Assembly (NCBI RefSeq): GCF_024706985.1
Contig: NZ_JAMCCX010000061.1
Span: forward strand, 107,182 to 171,181
Origin: Alicyclobacillus sp. SP_1
GTDB lineage: Bacteria; Bacillota; Bacilli; Alicyclobacillales; Alicyclobacillaceae
Length of the DNA stretch: 64,000 bases
Direction of reading: 5' to 3'
A program made the position numbers and the translations under genes. Under the pieces are notes generated by a model. The model was not told the DNA's origin, did no database searches, and was given only the letters and a program-made list of their open reading frames with translations. Shown piece by piece: positions 32,886 to 42,567 of this stretch (its first letter is position 1; each line of letters starts with the position of its first letter).

Positions 32886-33509
32886 TCATCGATTTTTCGC
32901 CGCGTCGTCCAGGGCTTTTTTCCACACAGGAAAAGTGTGTTCGCCGAACAGAGAAAGCAGTGTTCCTCGACGGTTGAAGACGAGATAAGGGAAGCCGTGG
33001 ATGTAGGTTTGGTCAGCGGATCCAATCAAATAATAAACATGGGTGTAGGTCAAGTGGAACGCTTTCTTTTCCTCATGCTCAATGCGTACCGCTGTTTTCA
33101 GAGGGAATCCATCTGGATAGCCCACGTAGACGACGGTAGGCCAGCCGGGTGTGTCGGCTATGTGCTTCTGAAGAAGGACCAATGTCCGCTGGCAATGTGG
33201 GCACCAATAGGCGGCAAACAAAACGGGATGATTTTTTGCATTGAGAGTCACCCATGTTCCGGCGGTCGTTTCTACGCGAATGTGTTCCTCGGCGTTGGGA
33301 TGGGTCACGGGACCAGCGTTGAAGGCAGACATGGGGTGAACTTTATCCTCTGTCAAGAGACTCACGAAATGGGCTGTTTTCGCAATGTGGCTGGGGGAGA
33401 CTGGATTTGGCGTTGGGGTGGACGTTCCGCACCCTGTCACCCATAAGCAGAGAGTGGCAACGGTCAGCGCGGCGAATTTCGCAAGGTTAGACTTTTTCGT
33501 AACGCACAC
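32886..33509 (-). CDS. thioredoxin-like lipoprotein
   Basis: This 207-residue protein has a lipoprotein signal ending at Cys27 (LWVTGC) and a thioredoxin-fold domain with the redox motif WCPHC in PVLFAAYWCPHCQRTL. The cis-Pro side appears as IHGFPYLVFNRRG. It should be an extracytoplasmic thiol-disulfide protein. The GTG start at 33509 abuts GGAGG with almost no spacing, so the real initiation site is uncertain. It lies between the response regulator and alr on the opposite strand. Confidence 0.8.
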   Translation of the reverse strand: MCVTKKSNLAKFAALTVATLCLWVTGCGTSTPTPNPVSPSHIAKTAHFVSLLTEDKVHPMSAFNAGPVTHPNAEEHIRVETTAGTWVTLNAKNHPVLFAAYWCPHCQRTLVLLQKHIADTPGWPTVVYVGYPDGFPLKTAVRIEHEEKKAFHLTYTHVYYLIGSADQTYIHGFPYLVFNRRGTLLSLFGEHTFPVWKKALDDAAKNR

Positions 33510-33590
33510 CTCCTGTAGAATCGAAACAACCCTGGTGTCGAAGCAGGCTTATTCATATTATACTTTCGACAGTTCGAACGAGTCGAAGGG

Positions 33591-34823
33591 GTGATCAAAC
33601 TGTATCGCTATACGTTTGCAGTCGTCGATTTGCCAAGGCTTGCAAGCAACGTGGCCACCATTCGCGATGCACTGGGTCCCGATGTAGCGGTTTTGGTAGC
33701 GGCGAAAGCCAATGGCTACGGCCATGGAGCTGTGCCAGTGGCCCGCGCTGTTGTGCATGGAGGTGCAGAAGCTCTTGGCTTGGCATCTGTAGAGGAGGCG
33801 TTGGAAATCCGCCGCGCCAAGTCGCCTCTTTCCCTGTTGGTTCTCGGAGCTATCAACGCCGATGGTGCGGTAGCAGCTTCCATGGCCGACATCGCTGTCA
33901 CCCTGAGTGGTTCGCCAGAAGAAATAGAAAACCTTCCAACCATGCCGAAGCCTCTCGTCGTGCATCTCAAGTTAGACACAGGAATGGGGCGCCTTGGCCT
34001 GCGCACGGCCGAAGAGTTGATTGCAACCGCAAAGGCGGTCGTCGCTCGACCGGACCTTCGATTGGTCGGGGTGTACACTCACTTGGCATCTGCGGATGAC
34101 CCGGATGGTCGCCACGCGCAGGGTCAAATTGCGCGCTTTGAGCACGCCTTGGCGTCGTTGACGGAAGCTGGCATCCAGGTGCCCATTGTCCATGCGAGCA
34201 ATACGGCCGGAGCGCTCTATCATTCCGACTGGCGATACCAAATGGTGCGAATTGGAATTGGCGCCTACGGCTATTCCCCCAACTCAGAGTGGCCACTCCA
34301 ATTGCCGCTTCGCCCGGTGATGCATTTGTACAGCGTCATTACGCGCGTTGCCACATTGGATGCTGGAGAAACGGTGAGCTACGGTGCCACGTTTGTCGCA
34401 CCGCGCAGGATGCGTGTGGCCACTGTGCCGATTGGCTACGCGGATGGATATTTTCGCTCTCTCTCGAACTCGGGCATTACCGCCGTCAAAGGCGTAGAGG
34501 TGCCCGTCGTCGGCCGGGTGTGCATGGACCAACTGATGATCGACGTCACAGATGTTGAAGGGGTAGAGGTGGGAGACGTCGTGACGCTGTTTGGAAGGTA
34601 CTCGCCGTCTTCATGGGACGGCGGCAACATTGCCAAGTGCAAAGAAGCACAGCGCGCCGAGTGGATTGTGCAGACGTTTTGCAGAACGGATCGGATTGGA
34701 GAGGTGTCCTTGGACCGCGTGGCCAAACTGGCGGGCACTATTTCCTACGAACTTCTCTGTGCCGTATCTCCCCGAGTGGTGCGTTTTTACGTGCCTCTGA
34801 CTCCGGAGCGCCGTTTCTCATAG
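33591..34823 (+). CDS. alr: alanine racemase
   Basis: Makes D-alanine for peptidoglycan; PLP enzyme. The Schiff-base Lys is in VLVAAKANGYGHGAVPVA (about 40), with LKLDTGMGRLGLR in the barrel, the catalytic Tyr region in ETVSYGATFVA, and RVCMDQLMIDVTD and YELLCAVSPRV near the C terminus. 410 residues is slightly long. GAAGGGG sits directly against GTG 33591 but eight bases before an in-frame CTG at 33600, so the CTG may be the true start. alr, endoAI and endoA keep the Bacillus order. Confidence 0.95.
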   Translation: MIKLYRYTFAVVDLPRLASNVATIRDALGPDVAVLVAAKANGYGHGAVPVARAVVHGGAEALGLASVEEALEIRRAKSPLSLLVLGAINADGAVAASMADIAVTLSGSPEEIENLPTMPKPLVVHLKLDTGMGRLGLRTAEELIATAKAVVARPDLRLVGVYTHLASADDPDGRHAQGQIARFEHALASLTEAGIQVPIVHASNTAGALYHSDWRYQMVRIGIGAYGYSPNSEWPLQLPLRPVMHLYSVITRVATLDAGETVSYGATFVAPRRMRVATVPIGYADGYFRSLSNSGITAVKGVEVPVVGRVCMDQLMIDVTDVEGVEVGDVVTLFGRYSPSSWDGGNIAKCKEAQRAEWIVQTFCRTDRIGEVSLDRVAKLAGTISYELLCAVSPRVVRFYVPLTPERRFS

Positions 34824-34855
34824 GGAAGTACAGACTCGTTATGGCCATTTTGTAG

Positions 34856-34885
34856 TTGGTAATGAACCTCTACAATCGTTATAAT
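34856..34885 (+). promoter_or_regulatory. sigma-A-type promoter for endoAI-endoA
   Basis: TTGGTA (34856-34861), 18-base spacer, TATAAT (34880-34885), 44 bases before the GTG start of the antitoxin gene. Confidence 0.65.
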
Positions 34886-34929
34886 GGGGGAGGCATACTT
34901 GGTCAGGGAGTGTTGTGGAGGTGCCGCGC

Positions 34930-35202
34930 GTGTCCGACAAGAAGCGCATGGTAGTCTATGTTCCAGAGCAACTTTTGGAGGAAGTGGACGGTGTGGCAGA
35001 ACGGGAGCGGGAAAGCCGGAGTGAAGTAGTCCGCGAAGCACTAAATTTTTATGTTCAGGAACAGCACAAGCTCGAAATACGTACAATGATGCAGCAAGGG
35101 TATCAGGAGATGGCGCGATTGAACTTGCGTATTGCGTCAGAAGCGTTCCCGTTGGAGCAGGAGGCGGGAGGAACAGTGGAGCGTCTGGTTAGCGGGGTGT
35201 GA
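34930..35202 (+). CDS. ndoAI: EndoAI (MazE-type) antitoxin, ribbon-helix-helix
   Basis: The protein of about 90 residues begins [19 protein letters not shown], a ribbon-helix-helix strand and helix, and continues [15 protein letters not shown]. It represses its own operon and binds and neutralises the EndoA RNase. GTG 34930 has GGAGGTG six bases upstream and is preferred over GTG 34915. The toxin gene starts four bases after its stop. Confidence 0.9.
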   Translation: MSDKKRMVVYVPEQLLEEVDGVAERERESRSEVVREALNFYVQEQHKLEIRTMMQQGYQEMARLNLRIASEAFPLEQEAGGTVERLVSGV

Positions 35203-35206
35203 CAGC

Positions 35207-35557
35207 GTGAATGTGAAGCGAGGGGACATTTTTTTTGCCGATTTGTCGCCGGTCGTCGGGTCTGAGCAAGGCGGTTTCCGACCGGTTTTAATAATTCAAA
35301 ATGATATCGGCAATCGGTTTAGTCCCACCGTCATTGTCGCTGCCATCACGGCGCAAATTCAGAAAGCAAAACTGCCTACGCACGTAGAGTTGCCAGCCGA
35401 GCCATATGGTCTCGACAGAGATTCGGTCATCCTCTTAGAGCAGGTTCGCACGATTGACAAGCAGCGGCTTACCGACCGAATTACTCATTTAGACGAAAAG
35501 ATGATGAAACGCGTTCATGAAGGTCTTTTAATATCTCTCGGACTGGTGGATTTTTAA
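35207..35557 (+). CDS. ndoA: EndoA (MazF/PemK-type) mRNA interferase toxin
   Basis: This 116-residue protein is exactly the length of Bacillus EndoA and starts [32 protein letters not shown], the PemK/MazF signature. Family members cut mRNA at short sequences (UACAU for Bacillus EndoA). VEQ-type catalytic context [13 protein letters not shown] is present. The GTG start is only four bases after the antitoxin stop. Confidence 0.95.
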   Translation: MNVKRGDIFFADLSPVVGSEQGGFRPVLIIQNDIGNRFSPTVIVAAITAQIQKAKLPTHVELPAEPYGLDRDSVILLEQVRTIDKQRLTDRITHLDEKMMKRVHEGLLISLGLVDF

Positions 35558-35659
35558 AGCTTCTGAGCCGACACCGCAGTCAGTGCGTAGCGGAGTTGCG
35601 TGACATGTTGAAAGTGTGACCATGGATTACCATCGCCACTTATCCACGGGTCTATGTGC

Positions 35660-35697
35660 AGAAGGAGCCTCACGTCTCAGGGTGGGCTCCTTCTTTG
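35660..35697. terminator. terminator between endoA and pyc
   Basis: AGAAGGAGCC pairs with GGCTCCTTCT across a 15-base loop, followed by TTGAGT on the plus strand. It may serve both convergent genes. Confidence 0.75.
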
Positions 35698-35768
35698 AGT
35701 CTTCTTGTTCCTTGCTGAAAAGCATGGGTGAGCGGTCCGTCGAATCCCCTTCTAGGGAAGTGAGACTA

Positions 35769-38700
35769 TCAAACGATGGTCAACAATAAGTCCTGAGGTT
35801 CCACCGTGTCTCCGGCTTTGCAGTGCAACTCGGCCACCGTGCCGGACTTCGTCGCTCCTAGTTGCACTTCCATCTTCATCGCTTCCGTAATCAACACAAT
35901 TTGTCCGCGCTCCACCACATCGCCTGGCTGGACGAGGACAGAGACCACAGTGCCCGGCATGCTTGCGCCAACTTCTCCCGGCAATCCGCTCACCTTCAGT
36001 CGAGCCTGTGCGCTTTCTGGTACCGTGCGGTCGAGAACGCGGATGTCGCGCGGCTGGCCATTTAACTCATAAAAGACGGTTCGGTATCCGGACGCATCCA
36101 TTTCACCCACGGACAATAGTTTCACAATGAGCGTCTTCCCCTGCTCTATGGAGACATGTATCTCTTCGCCAGGTTTCATCCCGTAAAAGAAAGTCAACGT
36201 ATCGAGCGTAGACAAATCTCCAAATTGGCCACGATGTCTGAGGAAGTCGAGCGTCACCTGCGGATACATCACATAGGAGAGCACCTCGCATTCGCTCGGC
36301 GCGCGTCCAATGTGCTCTTTCAATGTCTTGGCTTCCTGGGCAAAGTCCACGCTGTCCAGACTTTCCCCAGGACGGCCCGTCAGAGGCGCCCGGCCGCGTA
36401 AGACAGCTTGCTGCAGGTCGTTTGGAAAACCGCCATAGGGCTGCCCCATTTTACCTTCAAAAAAGTCGACTACAGACGCTGGGAAGTCAAGGGATTCGGC
36501 GCGTTCCATTAAATTGTTCTCATCGAGTCCGTTTTGTACCATGAAGATAGCGAAGTCGCCCACCATTTTTGAAGAAGGAGTCACTTTGACGATGTCTCCT
36601 AAGAGACGATTCACCGCCCGGTAGGCCGCTTTGACCTCCGCAAACCGGCTTCGCAGCCCAAGCGCCGTCGCTTGCTCGCGCAAGTTTGTATATTGTCCAC
36701 CCGGCATCTCGTGCTCGTAAACCTCCGCCGAGGGCGTGATTAATCCGGACTCATATTTGTGGTAATATCGCCGAACGCCTTCCCAGTAGTTGGACAATTG
36801 TTGCAATTCCTCCAGCGAGTCGAGAACCCCTCTGGTCGATCCGCTAAGCGCCGCCACCAAGGCATTCCAACTCGGCTGGGATGTGTTTCCGGCAACCGAG
36901 GAGATGGCCACATCCACGATGTCAACGCCCGCCTCCGCTGCCATCAGCAAAGTGGCAATACCGTTACCACTCGTGTCGTGTGTGTGCAGGTGAATCGGCA
37001 GAGACACGGCTTCTTTGAGTGCATGCACAAGTCGCACTGCCGCCATCGGCTTGAGCAATCCAGCCATATCTTTGATGGCGAGTAGATGGGCGCCCGCGCG
37101 TTCCAGTTCTTTCGCCAATTCGACGTAATACGTCAGATTGTACTTCGTTCGCGCCGTGTCGAGAATGTCTCCCGTATAGCAGATGGCAGCTTCGGCAATT
37201 TTGCCACATTGACGGACTTCGTCGAGCGCGACGACCATGTTCGGCAGCCAGTTCAAGCTGTCAAAAATGCGAAAGACGTCCATCCCAAGCTCTGCCGCTT
37301 GGCGGGTGAACGCCCGCACCGCATTGTCTGGATAGTTTTTGTAACCGACGGCATTGGCTCCGCGCAACAGCATCTGAAACAGTATGTTCGGAATGGCTTC
37401 GCGCAGGGCGGCCAGTCGCTCCCACGGATCTTCCTTCAAAAACCGCATACTCGCATCAAAAGTCGCGCCGCCCCAGACTTCCATCGAGAAAAGGTTTCGA
37501 CCGATGTCCCGAGTCGATGGGGCAATTGTCAGCAAGTCGCGTGTGCGGACTCGTGTCGCGAGCAGAGACTGATGGGCATCTCGAAACGTCGTGTCGGTCA
37601 ACCACAGGCGACCGTCTGCCTGAATGCTCGAAAGAAATGCCTCGGTACCAAGTCGTTGCCATTCATAGCGCGATCCGCTGGTCATATCGTTCCGGTCCTG
37701 CACGCTCGGAATCTCCGCACTGTCCATGTCTGGCTTCGCCTCTGGTCCGACGCCATCGGGGCCATTGACTGTGACCTCGGAAATGTATGAGAGCATCTTA
37801 GTGGCGCGGTCTTGGCGAAGCGGAAAGGAGAACAGTTCGGCATGGCTGTCGATGAAATGCACGCTGCACTCGCCGGCAAGAAAGACGGGGTGACGCACGA
37901 CGTTCGCGAGAAATGGAATGTTGGTCTTGACGCCGCGAATGCGAAACTCTTGAAGGGCACGAAACATTTTTCGTGCGGCCTGTTCAAAGGTGAGTGCAAA
38001 TGCCGAGACTTTGACGAGCAGAGAATCATAATGAGGAAGTACCCGGGCGCCAGTATAGCCGTTGCCCGTATCCAAACGGATGCCAAATCCAGCTGCGGAC
38101 CGATAGGTCGCTATGCGTCCAGTGTCCGGCAAAAAACCGTTCAACGGGTCTTCTGTGGTGACTCGACACTGGATGGCCGCGCCGCGAATCTGAATGCTGT
38201 CTTGGCCCGAAATGCCGATTTCCGGCGAGTTGAGCGGATGACCCTCGGCGATGCGGATTTGGGCTTGAACGAGATCGATTCCTGTAATAAGTTCTGTTAT
38301 GGTATGTTCGACCTGAATTCTCGGGTTAACTTCGATAAAATAGAAAGTGCCATCTGGTTGTAACAAAAACTCGACGGTACCTGCATTTTGGTATTGGGCA
38401 TGTGTCATCAACTGAACGGCAGCGTTGCAGATGGCATCGGACACGTCTCGGGAAAGGCGGGCAGGAGCAATTTCAACAACCTTTTGGTGGCGCCGCTGGA
38501 TGGAGCAGTCACGCTCGTAGAGGTGGACGAGGTTACCATGCTGGTCGGCGAGAATCTGTACCTCAATGTGTTTCGGGTTTTCCACGTACTTCTCAACGTA
38601 GACGTCTGAAGACCCGAATGCGCTTTTTGCTTCGGATGCTGCGCGGGCGTAGGCTTCGGTGAGTTCCTCAGGGTTGTGGACGAGGCGCATGCCGCGACCA

Positions 38701-39197
38701 CCTCCGCCACTGACAGCCTTCAACATCACCGGATAGCCAATGTCTCGACAGAAGATTTCTGCTTCAGCGAGATCGACCGGATGCGAAGTACCGGGCACAA
38801 CGGGTACGCCAGCTGCGGTGGCGACCTGACGTGCTGCGACTTTGTCGCCAAACATCTGCAGATGGTGCGCTTTTGGACCGATGAAAGTCAGTCCGGACTG
38901 GACACAGGCGCGTGCTAAGTCCTCGCTTTCGGAGAGAAAGCCGTAGCCTGGATGAATGGCGTCGCAGTCCGTGTCCAGAGCCACGCGAATGAGGCTGTCA
39001 ACATCTAAGTATGCTTCGACGGGACCCTTTCCTTGGCCGATGAGATAAGCTTCATCAGCTTTGTAGCGGTGCAGAGAGAGTTGGTCTTCCTCGGTATACA
39101 CGGCGACCGTGTGAATTCCGAGTTCGGTGCAGGCTCTACAGATGCGAATCGCGATTTCGCTGCGGTTCGCAACCAGGACTTTTTTGAACGCATGCAT
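35769..39197 (-). CDS. pyc: pyruvate carboxylase
   Basis: Biotin enzyme converting pyruvate, bicarbonate and ATP to oxaloacetate. In about 1,142 residues it has a biotin carboxylase domain (KKVLVANRSEIAIRI, ATP loop GGGGRGMR, EVNPRIQVEHTITE), a carboxyltransferase domain from about 530 (LWLTDTTFRDAHQSLLATR, LPIHLHTHDTSGNG) and a C-terminal biotinyl domain with the acceptor Lys in TEAMKMEVQ. ATG 39197 follows GGGGTG; GTG 39206 three codons earlier is an alternative. It is divergent from ahcY. Confidence 0.97.
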   Translation of the reverse strand: MHAFKKVLVANRSEIAIRICRACTELGIHTVAVYTEEDQLSLHRYKADEAYLIGQGKGPVEAYLDVDSLIRVALDTDCDAIHPGYGFLSESEDLARACVQSGLTFIGPKAHHLQMFGDKVAARQVATAAGVPVVPGTSHPVDLAEAEIFCRDIGYPVMLKAVSGGGGRGMRLVHNPEELTEAYARAASEAKSAFGSSDVYVEKYVENPKHIEVQILADQHGNLVHLYERDCSIQRRHQKVVEIAPARLSRDVSDAICNAAVQLMTHAQYQNAGTVEFLLQPDGTFYFIEVNPRIQVEHTITELITGIDLVQAQIRIAEGHPLNSPEIGISGQDSIQIRGAAIQCRVTTEDPLNGFLPDTGRIATYRSAAGFGIRLDTGNGYTGARVLPHYDSLLVKVSAFALTFEQAARKMFRALQEFRIRGVKTNIPFLANVVRHPVFLAGECSVHFIDSHAELFSFPLRQDRATKMLSYISEVTVNGPDGVGPEAKPDMDSAEIPSVQDRNDMTSGSRYEWQRLGTEAFLSSIQADGRLWLTDTTFRDAHQSLLATRVRTRDLLTIAPSTRDIGRNLFSMEVWGGATFDASMRFLKEDPWERLAALREAIPNILFQMLLRGANAVGYKNYPDNAVRAFTRQAAELGMDVFRIFDSLNWLPNMVVALDEVRQCGKIAEAAICYTGDILDTARTKYNLTYYVELAKELERAGAHLLAIKDMAGLLKPMAAVRLVHALKEAVSLPIHLHTHDTSGNGIATLLMAAEAGVDIVDVAISSVAGNTSQPSWNALVAALSGSTRGVLDSLEELQQLSNYWEGVRRYYHKYESGLITPSAEVYEHEMPGGQYTNLREQATALGLRSRFAEVKAAYRAVNRLLGDIVKVTPSSKMVGDFAIFMVQNGLDENNLMERAESLDFPASVVDFFEGKMGQPYGGFPNDLQQAVLRGRAPLTGRPGESLDSVDFAQEAKTLKEHIGRAPSECEVLSYVMYPQVTLDFLRHRGQFGDLSTLDTLTFFYGMKPGEEIHVSIEQGKTLIVKLLSVGEMDASGYRTVFYELNGQPRDIRVLDRTVPESAQARLKVSGLPGEVGASMPGTVVSVLVQPGDVVERGQIVLITEAMKMEVQLGATKSGTVAELHCKAGDTVEPQDLLLTIV

Positions 39198-39456
39198 GCT
39201 GGTCACCCCGGGGTTGCTCGTCCTCCAATGTCCATTTGAGAGGGAGTGAGCGAATAGTCTGAGCGCAGGCTGATGAAAATGTCAGAATCTATCAGTGATA
39301 CAGGTGTTGAGTGATTGCAAGTTATACTATAACACAGTTAGTTTCCGAGTGTTGTTGGGGACGTTCGGTACTTTCGCTGGAAACCGTTTGTCGCCCTGCT
39401 TCGACTGAGGCGGGGTGTGGTGTTGTCGGTCACATCATATAGGTGGAGGTTTTTTG

Positions 39457-40743
39457 ATGAATTCCAAGGACGCAGAAGAACTTAGTACGTTGACTAACGC
39501 ACTCGGCGAGTCGCGCATTCGCGACATAGGGTTGGCACCGCTCGGCCATCAGAAGATTGAATGGGCGTTTTTGCACATGCCAATTCTTCGTCAACTCATG
39601 TCAGACATGGAGCGTGACTTGCCGTTTCAAGGCATGCGCATTGGTGTTTGCCTGCACATTGAAGCAAAGACCGCATGCCTTGCGCTCGCGGTGCAGGCTG
39701 GCGGTGCCGAGGTTACCATCGTCGCAAGCAATCCGCTTTCGACACAGGATGATGTGGTAGCCGCTTTGGTCGAGCGCGGAATTACCGCCTTTGCTGAAAG
39801 AGGAGTCACGCCTGCAGAGTTTACGGACCATTTGCATCGCTTGATAGCCAAGCATCCACAGGCCATCATTGACGATGGCGCGGATTTGACGACGGTGTTG
39901 CATCGCCATTATCCGGAGCAGTTGGCCGAGATAGTGGGTGGTTGTGAAGAGACGACCACGGGGATTGTGCGCTTGAAGGCGATGGTGTCTGAAGGGACTT
40001 TGGCATACCCGATGATGGCCGTCAATGACGCCTACTGCAAACATTTGTTTGATAACCGCTATGGCACCGGACAGTCGGCTTGGGAAGGTGTGATTCGCGC
40101 GACCAACCTGTCCATTGCAGGCAGTGTCGCCGTGGTGGTTGGCTATGGTTTTGTCGGGAAAGGAGTTGCGATGCGAGCTAAAGGCCTGGGTGCACGCGTC
40201 ATTGTTACAGAAGTTCAGCCGATTCGAGCGATTGAAGCCATCATGGACGGCTTTGAGGTGATGCCTATCGTCGAGGCAGCACGACTTGGAGACTTTTTCA
40301 TAACCGTTACAGGAAATCGGGATGTCATTGCTGGGGAAGCTTTCGAGGTGATGAAAGACGGAGCAGTGCTCGCGAATGCAGGTCACTTCGATGTGGAGAT
40401 TTGTAAGCCCGATCTTGCGAAATTAGCGGAGCGCGTAGAAATTGTTCGCCCGAATGTAGAGGCATATCGGTTACGAGACGGCAGAACGTTATATTTGTTG
40501 GCAGAAGGGCGTTTGGTCAATCTCATCTGTGCGGACGGGCATCCAGTGGAAGTCATGGACATGACGTTTTCGCTTCAGTTGCTCGGACTTCACCACGTCA
40601 TCACGAATCGTCCCGCTCCAGGCCTGCACAGCATTCCGCTAGACCTGGATACCCGGGTGGCAAGCATGCGTTTAGCTGCGTGGGGAACTGCTATCGATAC
40701 GTTGACTCCCGAACAGAAGCTCTATCAAGCCAGCTGGGAATAA
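39457..40743 (+). CDS. ahcY: S-adenosyl-L-homocysteine hydrolase
   Basis: Splits S-adenosylhomocysteine to adenosine and homocysteine using bound NAD. In 428 residues it has MRIGVCLHIEAKTACLALAVQAGGAEV, the substrate region MMAVNDAYCKHLFDNRYGTGQS, NAD-binding VVVGYGFVGKGVAMRAKGLG, and NAGHFDVEI. The short length matches the archaeal-type enzyme without the long eukaryotic insert. ATG 39457 has GGTGGAGG upstream. The 250-base gap to pyc contains no gene and no S-adenosylhomocysteine or SAM riboswitch that I could recognise. Confidence 0.93.
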   Translation: MNSKDAEELSTLTNALGESRIRDIGLAPLGHQKIEWAFLHMPILRQLMSDMERDLPFQGMRIGVCLHIEAKTACLALAVQAGGAEVTIVASNPLSTQDDVVAALVERGITAFAERGVTPAEFTDHLHRLIAKHPQAIIDDGADLTTVLHRHYPEQLAEIVGGCEETTTGIVRLKAMVSEGTLAYPMMAVNDAYCKHLFDNRYGTGQSAWEGVIRATNLSIAGSVAVVVGYGFVGKGVAMRAKGLGARVIVTEVQPIRAIEAIMDGFEVMPIVEAARLGDFFITVTGNRDVIAGEAFEVMKDGAVLANAGHFDVEICKPDLAKLAERVEIVRPNVEAYRLRDGRTLYLLAEGRLVNLICADGHPVEVMDMTFSLQLLGLHHVITNRPAPGLHSIPLDLDTRVASMRLAAWGTAIDTLTPEQKLYQASWE

Positions 40744-40871
40744 TGTGGATTCGCACCAGCGAGTTGGTCATCGGTCTGTGAATGTCGTGATGAGGCATGG
40801 TTAGCGAGCCTCGCGCAGTGCTTGTACAGATGCCATAGGACATGCCGTGATGAACTTCCATGCAACTCTTA

Positions 40872-40900
40872 TTGAATGATAGTTACTCTAATTATATAAT
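40872..40900 (+). promoter_or_regulatory. strong sigma-A promoter with long leader
   Basis: TTGAAT (40872-40877), 17-base spacer, perfect TATAAT (40895-40900). The predicted start near 40907 leaves a 199-base untranslated leader before the aldo/keto reductase. The 362-base gap 40744-41105 holds this promoter and leader but no supported gene; a 7-bp stem GCTTACT/AGTAAGC sits just before the ribosome site. Confidence 0.75.
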
Positions 40901-41105
40901 GGGAGGTGGAGTGAGCTTGGCGGTTCATGACCGGAGTAACGGAACATGGGGACGAAGCAAGCTCTGGTTGGTTGCTTGGACTGGTAGAAGGACGGCTCAG
41001 GCACACTGCGATGCTCCGTTCGTTCTTGGCCTTAGCTGAGTGCGTGCTGTAATGCTGTGTTTTGGCTTACTTGCCGAAGTGCCAGTAAGCGGGAGGAGTG
41101 GACGG

Positions 41106-42005
41106 ATGATGGAGCGCCGACTGTTTGGCAAGACAGGCATGGAAGTCTCGGTCTTAGGTTTTGGTGGTAGCGAAATTGGTTACGAGCACACGTCTTCGGC
41201 GACCGTTGATAAACTGCTCGGTGCAGCTATGGATGAAGGCCTCAACGTGGTTGACACTGCGGCCTGCTACGTGGACAGTGAGGAGAAGATTGGAGCTGCC
41301 GTAAGACACCACCGCTCACAGTTGTATCTGTTCAGCAAATGTGGCCATGCCAGCGGCCTGCCTTCAGCGGATTGGACACGCGAAACCATTCGTGACAGCA
41401 TTGACCGTAGTCTGCACAGACTGCGGACGGATTACATTGATTTAATGCAACTCCATACCTGCTCTTCGCAAGTTTTGGCAGACGGGTCTGTGGTAGAAGA
41501 GTTAATCCGGGCGAAAGAGGCAGGCAAGGTGCGTTTCATTGGATACAGTGGTGATCATGATACCGCCTTGCAAGCCGTAGAAATGGGTGTGTTTGACGCC
41601 TTGCAGACGTCCATCAATATCGCTGACCAGCGTGTTTTGGAGGACGTGCTGCCAGCGGCAGTAGAGCGGCAAATGGGCGTTATCGCAAAGCGCCCCATCG
41701 CCAATGCGGCATGGAAGAGCAAGGAGCTCCCGAGCAATTCTTATCATCACGTATACTGGCAACGCCTGCGCGAAATTGATTACGACTTTCTCCACGGAAA
41801 TTTGGAGGAGGGTGTAGCGACTGCCCTCAGTTTCACTTTGTCCTGTCCGGGAGTGTCTGTGGCCATTGTTGGCACCTCTAACCCCGGGCGTTGGAAGCAA
41901 AATGCACTGCTGCTGAACGAACGAAATCTGTCGGAACAGGAATATCGGGCGATTCGTGAACAGTACCTGGCTGTGGCGAAGCCGGACTGGGTAGGTCAGA
42001 CCTAA
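41106..42005 (+). CDS. aldo/keto reductase
   Basis: This TIM-barrel NADPH oxidoreductase (about 299 residues) has RRLFGKTGMEVSVLGFGGSEIG at the N terminus, NVVDTAACYVDSEEKIG with the catalytic Asp/Tyr, LYLFSKCGHA with the Lys, DLMQLHTC with the His, and a cofactor-binding end AIVGTSNPGRWKQN. The substrate is not deducible. ATG 41106 has GGGAGGAG upstream. It is followed by thioredoxin and peroxiredoxin genes, suggesting a redox or detoxification neighbourhood. Confidence 0.9.
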   Translation: MMERRLFGKTGMEVSVLGFGGSEIGYEHTSSATVDKLLGAAMDEGLNVVDTAACYVDSEEKIGAAVRHHRSQLYLFSKCGHASGLPSADWTRETIRDSIDRSLHRLRTDYIDLMQLHTCSSQVLADGSVVEELIRAKEAGKVRFIGYSGDHDTALQAVEMGVFDALQTSINIADQRVLEDVLPAAVERQMGVIAKRPIANAAWKSKELPSNSYHHVYWQRLREIDYDFLHGNLEEGVATALSFTLSCPGVSVAIVGTSNPGRWKQNALLLNERNLSEQEYRAIREQYLAVAKPDWVGQT

Positions 42006-42132
42006 GAGACTTTCCCCGAGAACTGAAAAAGTTATCGAGCGTGCTTCAAACGCTAGGGGAACATCCACTTGGCGCTTTCAAGACGTTGGTATAAGTTCTG
42101 CGTCATTCAAAAAATGGGGAGTTGTGTAACGA

Positions 42133-42465
42133 ATGATGGAAATCAAGACGGAATCCGAGTTTGTAGAATTTCTAAAGAAGGGTCGAACGGTGGTCGAATG
42201 TTATACTACATGGTGTCCGGACTGCCGTCGTGTAGAGCCGTATTTTCCGGAGTGGGAGAAGCGCTACGGCGATAAATTCGAACTGGCAAGAATGAACTGT
42301 GAAGAAGTTCCCGAGATTGCTGAGCGCTATGAGGTGCGCGGCATCCCTACATTTTTGGCATTTGAAAACGGCGAACTCGTAACACGTTTGTTTAGCAGAG
42401 ATGCGAAAAGCAAGGCGCAAGTTGAAACTTTCCTAGACGCTGTTTTTACAGAGATTGGTGTATAA
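42133..42465 (+). CDS. thioredoxin-family protein
   Basis: This 110-residue cytoplasmic protein has a thioredoxin fold with the redox motif TTWCPDCRRVEP (about 28-39) and the cis-Pro region RGIPTFLAFENGE. The WCPDC motif differs from WCGPC of canonical thioredoxin and resembles YtpP-like proteins. GGGGAG is 11 bases upstream of the ATG. Confidence 0.9.
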   Translation: MMEIKTESEFVEFLKKGRTVVECYTTWCPDCRRVEPYFPEWEKRYGDKFELARMNCEEVPEIAERYEVRGIPTFLAFENGELVTRLFSRDAKSKAQVETFLDAVFTEIGV

Positions 42466-42567
42466 GGCGGAGGCGGATTTTTTCTTACGAAGGTGCAACG
42501 GAGGAACTTTTGGGAAAAATAATATATACTATTCCAGTGGTATAACTTTGTTATGGAGGGATTCACG

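Noticed and set aside
39207..39456. S-adenosylhomocysteine or SAM riboswitch before ahcY
   Set aside because: I found no matching conserved core or terminator hairpin in the leader.
40911..41042. 43-codon frame following GGGAGGTGGA
   Set aside because: The apparent ribosome site lies at or upstream of the predicted transcript start, so it would not be on the mRNA; the peptide has no recognisable features.
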